Source: Druceiella hillmani
Taxonomy: Eukaryota; Arthropoda; Insecta; Lepidoptera; Hepialidae
DNA length: 64,000 nt
Direction of reading: 5' to 3'
Assembly (NCBI GenBank): GCA_039881145.1
Contig: JAYKKI010000005.1
Coordinates: forward strand, 28,537,001 to 28,601,000
Shown here: positions 11,776 to 24,238 of the stretch, one piece after another
Position numbering within the stretch: position 1 is the stretch's first letter
How the letters are laid out: each line of letters starts with the position of its first letter
The notes under the pieces: generated by a model
Databases searched by the model: none
What the model saw: only the letters and a program-made list of their open reading frames with translations
What the model was told of the DNA's origin: nothing
Translations under genes and position numbers: made by a program

Positions 11776-13544
11776 CCGTTTTTTTATGTATGTGCAAGCC
11801 TGCACGTAAGACGTTTTCACGTCTGAATACTTTTGTATTTATACACGCCGGTACTTTATCCAAAAATAAAGTTTAATAACAAGGTTTTCCCGGAATCACC
11901 CTTAAGTTTAACCAACATTTCTTAAACCTTTCAGTGAACAAAACAGCACTCATACCAGCTTTTTTATTTTAAAACTAGATACAAGAGATTTTCTTATTCT
12001 TTACTTGAAAAGTGAAGTCTAGTAATTTTAGGACATCTTTTATTAATTATAGAATGATATATTAATTTATAGAATGGCTCTGCCCAACATACCACTGAAG
12101 TATTTTCGAATAAATGTAGGAAAATTCTTTCATTTATTATTTTAATATATTGCCTCAATATTTAACTTTGTGAATCAAAAATACTTCTATGTATATGTAT
12201 TTGAACGTCAAGCAGTTTTCTCTTCATTAAATATTTGATCTAGCTTGTATCCAAAGTATAATAAAGTGAAAAATTTTCAAAGAAAAAAATTGGTAATAAC
12301 ATCCATGGACGTTTTTCATTTATATTATGGACATCGCTTTTTAAATGTGCCATACTAAACTTTAAAAATCTATGTTATATTTTAGTTTGTTGTTCACTAC
12401 TAACAATACTACAATTCATAGAAAAATGTTTACTATTTGGTTTTTCTCTTTCAATTATGACACTTAATGAGGATATGTTTCCTAACATTTGTCCTTAATT
12501 CCTAAGTTTAGTGTTGCTACCATTTCTTCTGCGACCAGATTTTAGAAGATTTTCAAAATTTATGTCCTGACTTAGAACCTTTAATCAAATTATAAGCTCG
12601 TTTACTTGACAAGTAAGTCACTCAGAAAAATAATTTTCATAAAGTAGTTTGTAATGAATTTCTATTTTCATTTCATCCCTTACCAATGTCAACACAATTT
12701 TTTTATAATTGAATAATTTTATAATATAATTAAATAAACAAACACGGGTACGGTATTTGTATCAATCTCAAAAATACGAAATACACTGAATAAAACTGAA
12801 CAGGGACAAATTCTAGGTAAAGAAACAAAACCTTTAAAAAATCGTACCTTCCGCCGCGGAATTTGCCGATACAGCACGTGTAAGGGGTAGTTTCTCAAAG
12901 GGTAATTTCAGAGATGTTATCGAACGTTTGCGCATGAATAAAAATCTGATGTTTCCCCGTGAATATTGAATTTTACCTCGCAAATACGATTTACTACGTT
13001 CAATAGTGAAAAATGAATGTAAAAGTCCCTAACAGGAGAATTATAGATATGTAGTGCACTTGATATGGAAATTACTATCTGGGCTTATCTTTTCGTTGGT
13101 CATTTAGTTCATATGAAGTTTCATCTATAAATAGTGACCATATCAAACGGGGGTAAAAATCTTCTTACTGCTTATAAATTGCAAGTCACAAATGAGAGTT
13201 GCATTTGTTAAATTGATATAAGATTATTTTTTTTGCGTCACATCGAACTATCCACCCTTCTGTCACAGCCTAATAATTTTGACGGTTTTAGATCTATGTG
13301 GATGACATTTTTCACGTAGATATTTCATTTAGAGGTTTCAATTATTATGTGACAAATTAGTTAACAAAATATTTTAATATATATAAAAATGAATCGGGGT
13401 GATTTTTTCGCATAATTAATGGAATAAGGTATCATTGGATTTATCTTTTAAAATGAAATTGAGGTTTCATTCATTAAATCTCATTTTTCAATTCGATTGC
13501 AAAATATTAAGCTTCATTAAATTGTAGCTTTTTACTCAGACTTT
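11776..13544. other. AT-rich non-coding stretch
   Basis: No ORF above 60 codons and no recognised element. A short GC-rich patch near 12840-12960 shows no motif. Confidence 0.5.
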
Positions 13545-13815
13545 ATTGAAATACTGAATCGATATCACTTTAGAACACCTCACAAACAGGTTAGTTTTCT
13601 GCCCCTAAGGATAGTTTTAAATTATCGGCAAACAGAAGGCAACGAGTGCTGACAACTAAGAGCAAATCATTAATCATTATGAGAAACAAAAAAGGGTCTA
13701 AATTACTACCTTAGCTGACTCCAAATTGAGTAATATGAGGGAAATCTTCGGAAAATTGAGATTACATTCGTTATATTTTCATTTTTTAACCGATTTTCAA
13801 AATAGATTCAAAGTG
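13545..13815 (-). pseudogene. LINE reverse transcriptase relic (non-LTR retrotransposon)
   Basis: Read on the minus strand, the sequence gives a recognisable RT core. A degraded lead is followed by GVS, a stop, then GSNLDPFLFLIMINDLL, which corresponds to the conserved GVPQGS-LGP-LF-IFINDL block. Next comes LLFADNLKLSL, where FADN replaces the catalytic (Y/F)ADD, and then a degenerate stretch ending SDIDSV. The in-frame stop and lost second Asp mean it is dead. The motifs fit the Jockey/CR1 group; the clade cannot be resolved. Only about 90 codons remain. It is diverged from the LINE at 58.8-62.3 kb, so it is a different family. Confidence 0.75.
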
Positions 13816-13830
13816 ACGTACAATGTGCCT

Positions 13831-13879
13831 TCCATGGTTGAAAAATTTCAGAGTGATCCTATAATTTCTCAACCATGGA
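13831..13879. repeat. 17-bp inverted repeat beside the LINE relic
   Basis: TCCATGGTTGAAAAATT (13831-13847) pairs with 13863-13879 with one mismatch across a 15-nt loop. It lies directly beside the end of the recognisable RT relic. Function unknown. Confidence 0.6.
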
Positions 13880-14223
13880 TTTAAAAAAATTCGAACTATT
13901 CTGAACGTAATTCTCATATTTTGTATTTAATTAGAATCAGGAAAAAAATATTAATCTTAACTTCATTAATAACTTATATTCATACTACCACTATAACTAC
14001 GATTATTTTTTAATTGAACTAGGTTGCAAAATTTACATCTTTTTCCTCACATACGTAAGTTTTATAATAGTGACTTTCCAAATAAATCGTGAACAAGAAT
14101 ATTTAAATGGATAATCGTTAGACTACAATACATATTTCTAAATCATTATTAAAATATGATATTCCGCTTTTAATACATGATAAAATATAGGAAAAATTGC
14201 TTTATTACATAATTTTATCGGGT

Positions 14224-14395
<172 letters not shown>

Positions 14396-14805
14396 TGTAA
14401 ACATTGCAAAATTTCAGAATTATACAACCCACTTAAGAAAATATCGTTGGTTAATAAATAATCTTTTTAGACAAAAAGGGTCGTAATTTTTTTTTCATTT
14501 TCTTGGATATTATCCATTAACATCCATTTTTAACGACCAGTTTGAGTTAGTTATATACTATAGATCATTTCTTTTCATCAAGGATCACAAGAATAAATAA
14601 CTCTTTCAGGTTTGCATTTCTATTTTTGTTATGTGAAAAAAAATTATAAAAAACATAAATAATTAAAAATTAAAATGTTTGAATATTTTATGTTTCATAT
14701 AATAAGCATGTATGCTTCTCACACCTTTTTGTGTTTTGTATTACATTCCGTCAATTTGTATTTTGAATAATGTTTCAATTTTTTATTGTCTACACCGCAC
14801 ACTAT

Positions 14806-14810
<5 letters not shown>

Positions 14811-14855
<45 letters not shown>

Positions 14856-14880
14856 ATATATATATATATATATATATATA
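14811..14880. repeat. (TA)n microsatellite, about 70 bp
   Basis: TA dinucleotide run with a single CC interruption near 14853. Confidence 0.95.
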
Positions 14881-15837
14881 TTACTAAATAATACTTTTAA
14901 CTATGGACTGTGGAAGATCCGACGACGGGTGTTTTATGCCTATTATTTGAAATCTTTTTGTGCCATAGCCTTAAGAACTAAATAACCTAGCTTATAAAAT
15001 CGTAAGTGTTAATAGATAATCTAGATACTAGGTACTAGATACTACAGGTTTGTGAATAGTTTGTGAATCACCTGAAGCGGCTAATTGTTACGTTAGGTAA
15101 GATTAAATCAACTTATTAATCTACCCGCCTATTTCCTGGAACAATTCCTGAATGGCTTAGGGTTCACTACAACACCGAGATTGCATTTAATTAATATTTG
15201 ATGTTGTTCATTACAAGGAAATAGCAACGTGAAAATTGTTAAATTGGTTGATAAAACTAACGAAACAGATGATAAATAATTATTTTTCCTACATTGTTAT
15301 GCGCACAACAGGATATGAGATTTTGTCAAGTTAAGGGAGACTAAGTACTATATAAGTCATATATGAGCTGTGGATCAAACTAGTTCTGACTCGACTACAG
15401 TCATCAATTTCTACAATAAAAATTTGCAATTGCTATAAAAATTTATAAAATTATGAAACACAAATACTTGGAGTTTTCACTGACAAAGATCATGTCGCAG
15501 TTCTCTTCCAGATTCGATTTTTTCCTTCTCTAAAACACCGGATAGATTTTGATTACCCCACATGTTTTGATGAAACTTTTTTTGTTGAAACTTGATTTTT
15601 TGTTGAAACTTTTTGAACACGATGCAGACTTTTATTCACTGTTTCAAGACGATGTAGAATTTTTTTCATGGGTAGAGTGTGTTATCTAAATTTTTCCTTC
15701 AATAAATCGAACTGAAAGTTTACTCATCCTAAAAATAATGTTATTTTATATTATAATATTCTTGAACGTAACAACATTATTAGGCATACATTCATAAATG
15801 CAGAGAGATAGGAAAAGACTATTGAGACACGTTTAAC
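14881..15837. other. AT-rich non-coding stretch
   Basis: No gene recognised. Around 15565-15640 a TTTTTTGTTGAAACTT-like string recurs three times with small changes, a minor local duplication. Confidence 0.4.
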
Positions 15838-16170
15838 TATTTTTTAACCGACTTCGAAAAAAGGAGGAGGTCCTCAATTCGTCGGAATCTTTTTTTATAT
15901 ATATTTTCAGCGATAATCATTTACTAAATGGACCGATTTTGATTATTTTTTTTATTTAAAAGAGGATGTTTTAGAGGTGGTCCTGTATAAATATGATGAT
16001 GATCTGATGATGAAGTCTAGAAATAAACGATGGAACTCCTTAACGAATGGCAGTAAATCAACTATGATTTAGGATATTTGCAACGTGTAGTTGTTATTTT
16101 GCAAAGTATACGCCACCGACTACAAAAATAAGTAACTTAGATATTTATTGCGAATAAGTAGGTACCTATT
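15838..16170 (+). repeat. Dispersed insect-type repeat (AACCGACTTCGAAAAAAGG start)
   Basis: The segment opens with TTTTTTAACCGACTTC, runs through GGAGGAGGTCCTCAATTCGTC, and has the ATGGACCGATTTTGAT block and a GAGGATGTTTTAGAGGTGGTCC block downstream. I recognise this block order from a very common dispersed repeat of insect genomes. I cannot name its family with certainty. No ORF; the copy is moderately diverged. Confidence 0.6.
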
Positions 16171-19100
16171 TTGAGTTAGTTCAAAATGAATGACTCAAAT
16201 TTTTTATAATCCTTTTTATTGGCTATTATGTATTAATACTTTTTTGAGTTAATTCATATGACTAATAAAAGTGTTTCGCGTAAGATCCCTGATTAGGTAG
16301 AAGAATATATTGTCGAATGGAGTTAATGATTCTAATTAGGATAAGGTATCGGTATGATTATTTTATTATGTAATAAAATACCTGTAAAGAATAAAACTTT
16401 AAAACTACATGCTTCAACTAAATAAACTACGTTCAGGCAAAATCCAATGTAAAATAGGAATCAATTTGAATAATACCCATTCACTCATACTGATTTACAG
16501 AAATTTAAATATCGGGGAAAATCACAAAATAAAATTCAATTCGTGTTAATTTTGTTTGCATCCATTATAACTTGAAAACAAATATAGAAGCTATAAATAT
16601 GAAGATATCCCTAAAGGTATGTTTACGGCTTGGGCGCAGTTTTATCGGCCACATTTCTCGCCTACGTGCGTTATACAAAACTTGTGGTAAATCAGAAGCT
16701 GACAGAAATACGATCCTAGATCGTGGAGCCCAGTGTCGCGTGTAGTAAAAATGTCAACAATTTAAGAAGTTTATTACTTTCGTGCTGTTAGAATTATGTG
16801 ACCTGGTGTGCACACGTTTCATGATGAATTGCCAAGGTCTTTTTCTTTTCTACATTCTAAGTGCTACTAAACCAAATATTAAGTTTCATTGTCAAAGTAG
16901 AAAGTGTCAAAGTAAAATACTCATATTTTAATAAATTATATTTGACTTAAAAAAATATTGAATTCAATCTAAGAAATTATTTGTACTTAATTTTGATTGT
17001 ATAGTATTAGGAGAGCGGGAAAAAAGTAGTTTCTATATGGTAGTTTTATTATTAACCAGTAGCTAGCTATAAATTCAAAAAGTTAACTTTTTAACTTCTG
17101 CCAATATAAAAGAGCTTATTTTGACTTCCTAAATAAGGCAGATATGTGCCAACTGGTACGAAATTAGGTCTTTTCCCTTTTAAAGTGTCGTGCTTATAAA
17201 CATATATTTACCTCAATACTTTTCAAGTTTTGTATAGAAATATTTTCTTATGTTTTATTTCGTTAATATATATATAGTAATGCACCACCGCGTTATTGAA
17301 AAACCATTTAACAGTTTACAAGAATGTATATCACTTTCATTGATTTAATTTTTTTAATTATGTAGAATGAGTTTTTAAGGCAAAGTTCTTATGAAGCAGA
17401 CATTTTAATTTATGTTTCAATTAACTTTTCAGTACTTCAGAGTTTTTACCGCATGTGTGAATATTATGTCCTAGTTAAAATCTTAGGCGGACTAATTAGG
17501 ACCAGCAAAGAGTGTTCAATATTTTCTTCTAACTTGTACATTTTTGTAGTATATTTTATAAAATAACTACTAAATATTTAGACGAAAAATTGAATAAGGT
17601 AATTAAGAATGACGTCCATATTTGCTATACCTCATAATTTTTTTGTCATTTTTGTTTCAATTGCTAAGAAAATTACAAACATTTTAAAATAAATTCGCAA
17701 AAATGAGTATGTCGTGTTTAGGATTTACGAATTTTTTTATGTATATTTGTATGCAAGTTTAAATAATTACTTGTAGAAACTGATTAGCGAAAAATCATAA
17801 CGTGTAGGATGTAACAGAAAAGGGAACATGGGAGCTATAATATTCAACATGTTGAAATGTAAAAATTAAAACTTCATCCAAATGTGCCGTATAAGGTATC
17901 CAATTTAAATTTGGAGTCATTTTTCTTGTGTTACTACATAATTTAATTTAGAAATATATAAATCAATATATTTGTTACTAGAAAATCATTTCAAAAACCT
18001 AAAAAAAATTCATTATTTATATGTAAAACCCGAAAAGAAAGGCTGAAAAAAGTATCGAGTTTTATTAAGACTTTCTTCTATAATAAATTATTTAGAGGCG
18101 GGATCCGACACCAATATACATACATTCATAATTGAATTAGCCTTAAATACATTTTTAAAAATTAATCTTATTAAAATATGTTCGATTTTTAATAATCTAT
18201 TGATTTATTTATAAAAGGTTGCTTCTACAAACATATTATTCAATATTGTACCATGTTCCAGGTATTGAAAATTGTCATCGCTATGATGTTCAAGTAAATT
18301 TTTATACGTTAGTATTGCAAACAATACTTATTTAATTTATTTTTTATTCTTACGCATGAAAATGGCATATGTTGTATTTTATCTGTGTATTGCATAGATT
18401 GTATTGTATATTTTAAAGTATATTTAATTTTGCATCAATAATTTTGATAAATGAAATAAATTCTAGCGATATTACTTTGTATTAGAATGAAAAGTTAATC
18501 TGTATTTTTAAAAATTTTGTTTACAAAAATATGATTTAATTTCATTACTAAACCAAATACCCATAAATTATGAGTCGGAATTATGTTTATTTTAATTTAT
18601 TAGTGAAAATGCTATTCAGATTATAAAAATAATTCTAAGTACCTGCCCTGGCTTGTGCGACAAAAATAATTTCAAGCTACTTTTGTACAAACATAAAATG
18701 CATTACCATTACTTATCTACCCATTAGTAATGAGGTTTACCAAAATTTGTATATTCAACAATGCGTCATTTCACCTTTAATTGTTACTTGTTTATTCCCT
18801 ATTAATTGCATAAAAACAATAAAGGTTTAAAATGAAAAAAAAAACCTTTATTTAATTTATAAAAAGTTGAAACAATAAGAAGATTTTAAATATAAAACTT
18901 TGACATATTCAATTTTTCATCAAGTTATAATGATAAACGTTATGATGGTAAAAGAAACATGTTTTGAATTTAATATTCGGATTTGAACTTGGTAAGTTTT
19001 TTATACTCAATAGGTAAATAAATACATTTTTAACAGCTTGGAATAACAAATAAGTATAATAAATTTGACAAGATCAAATTTCATAAACATCAAAAACATG

Positions 19101-19682
19101 TTTTAATTTGTCATTAAGGAATTTGTATTAAAGCTTGGTAAAATATGACCTTGCACAAATATTAAATTTAATATATTTTATTGTACTATAAGTGTATATT
19201 TTATTGTACTATAAATGTATATTTTATTGTATTTTAATGTTTTAGTATAATTTTATTGAATATTTATACTGGAATTAAATCATTTATATTGCAACCTACC
19301 AATGTCGATTACAAAGACTTTACTGGATGATTATAACCTCAACCATGCCACCTCAGTCTACTTTCCTTAAAAGTTCCAATAATGAGCTTTTCGATTGTAT
19401 TTATCATAAATTGTTTTAATATACATAGAAATTCATATAGTTCATCGTAGGAACGAAATATTTTTTTAGAAAAATAAAATTTTGGTAAAAAATTATTCTA
19501 TTGTTGTAATAATTACAAATTTCAAGCTTCGCAAATTTCCATAAAATCGTACTTTTGTCAGTATATATTTCTAATTTTATGTACTTTACATAAAACATTT
19601 AGTAACAAAATGAAATCTATAAATTATGTGAATTCAATCCCTTTTCTTTTTTCTGAGTCGAAGTAAATAATTAGGTCCCACA
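16171..19682. other. AT-rich non-coding stretch
   Basis: No gene recognised. A GC-richer patch at 16620-16760 has no motif I can name. A slippage repeat lies at 19166-19245. Confidence 0.45.
19166..19245 (+). repeat. Short tandem repeat, about 29-bp unit
   Basis: TATATTTTATTGTACTATAA-type units recur about 2.5 times, the last one degenerate. Confidence 0.7.
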
Positions 19683-19718
19683 TTTACATATATATATATA
19701 CACATATATATATATATA

Positions 19719-19770
<52 letters not shown>
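19683..19770. repeat. (TA)n microsatellite
   Basis: TA dinucleotide run with CA and CT interruptions, ending in a short TGTGTGTG tract. Confidence 0.9.
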
Positions 19771-19775
<5 letters not shown>

Positions 19776-19984
19776 ATATATGTAAATGGTTTCTCGGAAA
19801 CGGCTCTAACGATTTCGTTGAAATTTTGGTATATTTATTACTTGGGTGATTATATTGAATAATTTCAAAGATGAGCTTTGTGGGTTAATTATTTTGGAAA
19901 TGGCAGCCATTTAAAATTTTCAAAATTACTATGAACACTGTTATTAAGACTTAATAATTTTTGAATGGAAAAACATAAGAGAGA

Positions 19985-21008
19985 ACGGCTTGGGGCAGGG
20001 AGAGAGAGAGGGGAAGGGAAAGAGGGAGGGGAGGAGGAGAGGTGCGTGAAGGGAGAGGGAGCGGGTAGGGGAGGGGGTGGGGAGGAGTAGAGGCGTGGGG
20101 AGGGTGATTGGAAGGGGAGGGGAAGTGGAAGAGGAAGTGGAAGGGGAAGGTTAGGGTAGGGGTAAGGGAGGGGTGGGGGAAGGGAGTGGAGGGTAAGTTT
20201 GCGTTGGCGTGTGGGGAAGGGATGGGGAAGTAGGATAGGGAGGGTGTGGGAAAGGAGAGGGGGAAGGAAAGGAGAAGGGCAAGGGGAGGAGTCGGGGAAG
20301 GGGAAGGGAAGTAGAGGGGGAGGGAAAGGAGAGGGGGAAGGAAAAGAGAAGGGCAAGGGGAGGAGTCGGGGAAGGGGAAGGGAAGTAGAGGGGTAGGGAA
20401 AGGGGAAGGGGAGTAGAGGGAGAGGGAAAGGGGAATAGAGGAGGAGGATGAGGTGAGGGGAAGGGGATGGTGATAGGGGTGGGAAAAGGGGATGTGAAGA
20501 AGAAGTGGAAGGTAAGGAAAAGAAAAGGTAAAGGGAAGAGGGAGCGGAGGGGAAACAGAAGGGGGAGCAGAAGGGAAGGGAAGGATAAGCGGAAGGGAAG
20601 GGGCGGGGAAAGGGAAAGGAAGGGGAATGGGGAGCCGAAGGGAAGGGGAAGGGGAAGGGGAGAGTGAGATGGAGGGGAGGGGAAGGTGAAGGGAAAGGGA
20701 CGGGGAAGGGGAAGGAGAAGAATGAACGGAGAAGGGTGTGGTGAGCGTGTGAAGAGGGAAGCGAAGGGGTGGGTGAGGGGAGGACGGGGAAGGGGTATGT
20801 GAAAAGCGATGGGGAGAGGGAGGTGAAGATGAGAAGTAGTGAAGGGGAATAAGAAGGTGTAGTGGAAGGCGAAGGGAAAGTGGAAGGCGAACGCGAAGGT
20901 GTACGCGAGAGCGGACGAGAAGGCGAACGGGAAGGCGAGGGGGAAGGTGGGACCGAAAAAGAAAGCAAAGGCAGAGGCGAAGGGGAAGGGATGGGGAAAG
21001 AGAAGAAA
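19985..21008 (+). repeat. About 1 kb polypurine (GGGGAA-type) tract
   Basis: Nearly every base on the plus strand is A or G, with only scattered T and a few C, in irregular GGGGAA, GGGAAGG and GAGAGG units. It is therefore a polypyrimidine tract on the minus strand. The long Ser/Pro/Leu/Phe-rich minus frames (up to 362 codons, three frames at once) and Gly/Lys/Arg-rich plus frames are composition artefacts: all frames are open because pyrimidine-only or purine-only codons avoid most stops. Runs of G suggest G-quadruplex potential and mirror-like symmetry suggests triplex potential. Confidence 0.95.
20251..20398 (+). repeat. 74-bp direct duplication inside the polypurine tract
   Basis: 20251-20324 and 20325-20398 are almost identical, including the rare non-purine marker GGGCAAGGGGAGGAGTCGGGG. 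This shows that the tract grew partly by segmental tandem duplication. Confidence 0.9.
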
Positions 21009-21073
21009 ATCTAATACTAAATCTAATACCATGTACCAAGCAATTTCACGTTGCTATGGGAAATTTGAAACAA

Positions 21074-21090
21074 ACCGAGCATCGCTCGGT
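21074..21090 (+). repeat. GC hairpin near the 3' end of the Helitron-like element
   Basis: ACCGAGC, a 3-nt loop, then GCTCGGT: a perfect 7-bp stem in otherwise AT-rich DNA, ten bases from the flanking TA run. The position matches the sub-terminal 3' hairpin of Helitrons. Confidence 0.6.
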
Positions 21091-21096
21091 CACCTG

Positions 21097-21235
<139 letters not shown>

Positions 21236-22545
21236 AAATTTCAAAGTTTGAACAAACGAACAAACATAGTTTCTGAACGCAACACGCAAGAGGAGCGCGG
21301 GTGGCGTCATTAGAAGCGCAAGTGGTGCGGATGTTTTAGTAGCCATGGAAAAGTGGAGTGGAGAGCATCGCGCTTTTGCCGTCGAGGCGTACATTTCGAG
21401 TGGATTTTCGCTGTCTGTAGCACGCTGTCGATTTAATAATCGTTACAGTATTCGTCGATTACGTGATGGACCATCGATCAACCTTATTCAGTCATGGGTA
21501 GCAAGGTTCAGAGCTACAGGATCAACATTAAATAGGCCCAGGCCAGGACCTACACCATTGGTAGCCAAGGATGAAAATGTCGAGCGTGTTATGGTTTCTG
21601 TCGTTGAAAATCCCCGTTTATCACTGCGTACACGTTCATCGATATTGGGAATTCCGAAATCAACTTTACAGGTAATAATGCAAAAAAAGCTCAAGTTCCA
21701 TCCATATAAAATTCAAATTGTTCAAGATTTACACGATTCTGACTTTGAATTAAAAAAAACTTACGCGGATGTGATGTTGTTGAGATTTCGTACTGCTACC
21801 CGGATGGGTAACATATTCTTTAGTGACGAAACTCACTTTCACATTGGAGGATATGTGAATAAGCAGAACTTTCGTTACTGGAATGTCCACAACCCAAGAC
21901 AAATGCATCAAGAGCCTTTACATAAGCCTAAAGTAACAGTCTGGTGTGCCATATCTGCATCTGCAATCATAGGGCCTTATTTCTTTGAAAATCAAAGTGG
22001 GCAAACTGTAACTGTGAATTCGGAGAGATATGCCCAGATGCTAAATGATTTTTTCATAGTAGAACTACAGAATAGTCCATCCTTCAACCAAAACACATGG
22101 TTCCAGCAGGACGGGGCCTCAGCTCCCACTGCTAATGTGTCCATGAATGCAGTGCGGCAGTTATTTCCAGAAAAAAACATATCCAGAAACGGTACCGTAC
22201 CGTGGCCACCTAGGTCACCCGATTTAAGGCCATGTGACTTTTTCTTATGGGGATACTTAAAGTCCGTTGTTTACCAAACAAATCCGAGTACTGCGACACA
22301 ACTTAAAGAAAATATTCGAGCCGAAGTCAGTAGGATACCCCAGTCGCTCTGGAAACGCGTTTTTGAAAACATGCGTGCTAGACTCGAAGAGTGTGTCAGA
22401 CTCGATGGCCGCCATTTGGAAAACGTGGTTTTTAAAAAATGAAATCCGCATTTGTTGTTATCAAGTTAAAATAAATCTACTTTGGATTAGAGGTGTATTT
22501 TGTTTTTTACAATTTTTAAAACATTGAAATCTGCCACTGGACAAC

Positions 22546-22548
<3 letters not shown>
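21236..22548 (+). mobile_element. DD41D Tc1/mariner-superfamily transposon inserted in a (TA)n tract
   Basis: The element is about 1.3 kb, with one intact transposase ORF. The right end reads ...CTGCCACTGGACAACCTG (to 22548) and is followed directly by TATATA, matching the TA target of this superfamily. Its reverse complement, about 18 to 32 bases in, resembles the left flank AAATTTCAAAGTTT (21236-21249). The outermost 18 or so bases of the left TIR are not visible there: the TA run starts instead. The left terminus therefore seems lost or replaced by microsatellite expansion. Confidence 0.75.
21345..22442 (+). CDS. Intact DD41D mariner transposase
   Basis: 365 residues, the usual length of a Tc1/mariner transposase, with no internal stop. 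The N-terminal 120 or so residues form the paired DNA-binding region: a first helix-turn-helix near residues 8-50, a GRPR-like linker written RPRPGP at about 64-69, and a second HTH containing [14 protein letters not shown]. The catalytic core follows. The first Asp lies in [15 protein letters not shown], the second in [12 protein letters not shown] and the third in [19 protein letters not shown]. Forty-one residues separate the second and third Asp, the DD41D signature of the rosa-like branch. WFQQDGA followed by A-P-T-A, where many relatives have A-x-x-H, is a minor variation. The enzyme would cut and paste the element at TA sites in the nucleus. The ATG at 21345 is chosen because it precedes the first conserved helix and no earlier in-frame start fits. 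The intact frame implies recent arrival. Confidence 0.9.
   Translation: MEKWSGEHRAFAVEAYISSGFSLSVARCRFNNRYSIRRLRDGPSINLIQSWVARFRATGSTLNRPRPGPTPLVAKDENVERVMVSVVENPRLSLRTRSSILGIPKSTLQVIMQKKLKFHPYKIQIVQDLHDSDFELKKTYADVMLLRFRTATRMGNIFFSDETHFHIGGYVNKQNFRYWNVHNPRQMHQEPLHKPKVTVWCAISASAIIGPYFFENQSGQTVTVNSERYAQMLNDFFIVELQNSPSFNQNTWFQQDGASAPTANVSMNAVRQLFPEKNISRNGTVPWPPRSPDLRPCDFFLWGYLKSVVYQTNPSTATQLKENIRAEVSRIPQSLWKRVFENMRARLEECVRLDGRHLENVVFKK

Positions 22549-22607
<59 letters not shown>
22549..22607. repeat. (TA)n microsatellite at the right edge of the mariner
   Basis: Uninterrupted TA run that starts at the transposon terminus. The target was probably one TA tract now split by the insertion. Confidence 0.95.
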
Positions 22608-22609
<2 letters not shown>

Positions 22610-24182
22610 TTATTTTTCAATCAAAGTGTGAAACTGGCAAAAACTAACTTTTTAATTCAAGTATGTTCCATATTTTTTTATGAAATATACAAATGTCTAA
22701 TATACAAAGTTTTTATGAATAGTAAAATGTATGAAAAAACTGATAGCATGCGGAAAGGATGTAAATTTTAAGAAAGGATGTAAATTTCTTTGTCCAGTCA
22801 TATTTCTTATTCTTTGCGACTTCATTCACATAGACCTTTAGAAATATTATTAAGTTAACTGCAAGGTTAACACACGTTACGACATCTATTATAATATTTA
22901 GAATGTACATTTTTAAGTGAGTGTGCTTTGTATTACAGAATAAAACTACTATATCTTTTTTTTTGTGGGCCGATGGTTATAAAATATAATCTTTATGTAA
23001 AAAAGATTTTATTTAAGGCCCGAAAGAATCTCCAGACTTGTCAGAATCCACCAGTTAAAACTTCATCGAAGGCTATTTTTGCGTAATGTACGAACAAATA
23101 AATGGGCAAACAGACAAAGATTCAAAAGATTAGACATATTTCTCTTATTTTATTAAATCAAATATTTTTTTTAATAAATATCTTCAACGTGTAAGCAGGT
23201 CAATTCTACTATTTTAATATAAATAACGATAGACCTAAATAATAAATTACATGGCCACCAAATTTATACATACTAATACGAAATCTAACAAAGTAATTTA
23301 ATCATGAATATTGACAACGTTTTAATCAAACTAAAGAAACCGAGTTATATTATAATGAATACTCACAATAACAACAAATTTTAATAAAAAGACAACCGAA
23401 AATGAAGTGTGCGTGCATCTTCCCACATTCGGGTTACTAACTCAATCACCTCACGCACCACTTCACTGACTTAGTCACACCAATATATGTCCGGATGCAA
23501 CACTTCATTCTGCGATTTTAAATACCGTAACGCCGTCTATTGATATACATGAGTACATCATACATTTTTGTAATTACTTTGCATCGCGTAACTAGCTACT
23601 TTTTATTGTTGGAGGAATGTAATATAAATGGATTTTTAAAAATATTAAATCTTTGATAGCTAAATTCTTTGACCGAAATCTGATTTTTTTTGATTGAGTA
23701 AACCCAACGCGATGAAGTAAAAATTAAATGTTACTTCAGTTCGATTCCCGTATTATTTTAAAAGTGTTATCTTTTAAAAGTGTTTTTCTCTTCTATTACT
23801 TTTATTATCTCCTTCGAAATATTTTTTCGTAAATTTCTTCGATTAACAGATATTCTAATTCTATAGTTTTGTTATATGTATATATAAAGATTTCTAGTGC
23901 AAGCCAGAAACATAGATCTTTATGCAGTTCAGATTTATTATTTATCAAATATCCTTTCATCAAAAACAAATAAAACTATCTGTGTGCTTTAGCAAAAAAC
24001 TACTAGACACATTTTTTGACGTTCATTTTGAAAAGAAGAAATATTTACCTTATAATCATTTCTTTTTGAAACCAAAATGTTTTTTTATTTTTTCGCGTTT
24101 TGTTATTTTTCAGGTCCGAAAATTTAATTATTTTATATTCTTAAAATAAATAGCAGAAAACAAATATATTTTATTTATGTAC

Positions 24183-24183
<1 letters not shown>
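22608..24183. other. AT-rich non-coding stretch
   Basis: No gene recognised. A 15-bp string GAAAGGATGTAAATTT-like is duplicated near 22755-22790. A Phe/Lys-rich 75-codon frame at 23922-24149 has no motif. Confidence 0.45.

Positions 24184-24234
<51 letters not shown>
24184..24234. repeat. (TA)n microsatellite
   Basis: Uninterrupted TA run of about 50 bp. Confidence 0.95.

Positions 24235-24238
<4 letters not shown>

Noticed and set aside
20199..20667. Gly/Arg/Lys-rich plus-strand frames
   Set aside because: Purine-only codons of the same simple repeat; not genes.
19889..21039. Three overlapping long minus-strand frames (293-362 codons) rich in Ser, Pro, Leu and Phe
   Set aside because: They are all open at once because the strand is nearly pure pyrimidine. 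No domain, and composition follows the simple repeat.
23730..23755. GTTCGATTCCC string resembling a tRNA T-arm
   Set aside because: No acceptor, D-arm or anticodon stem can be formed around it.
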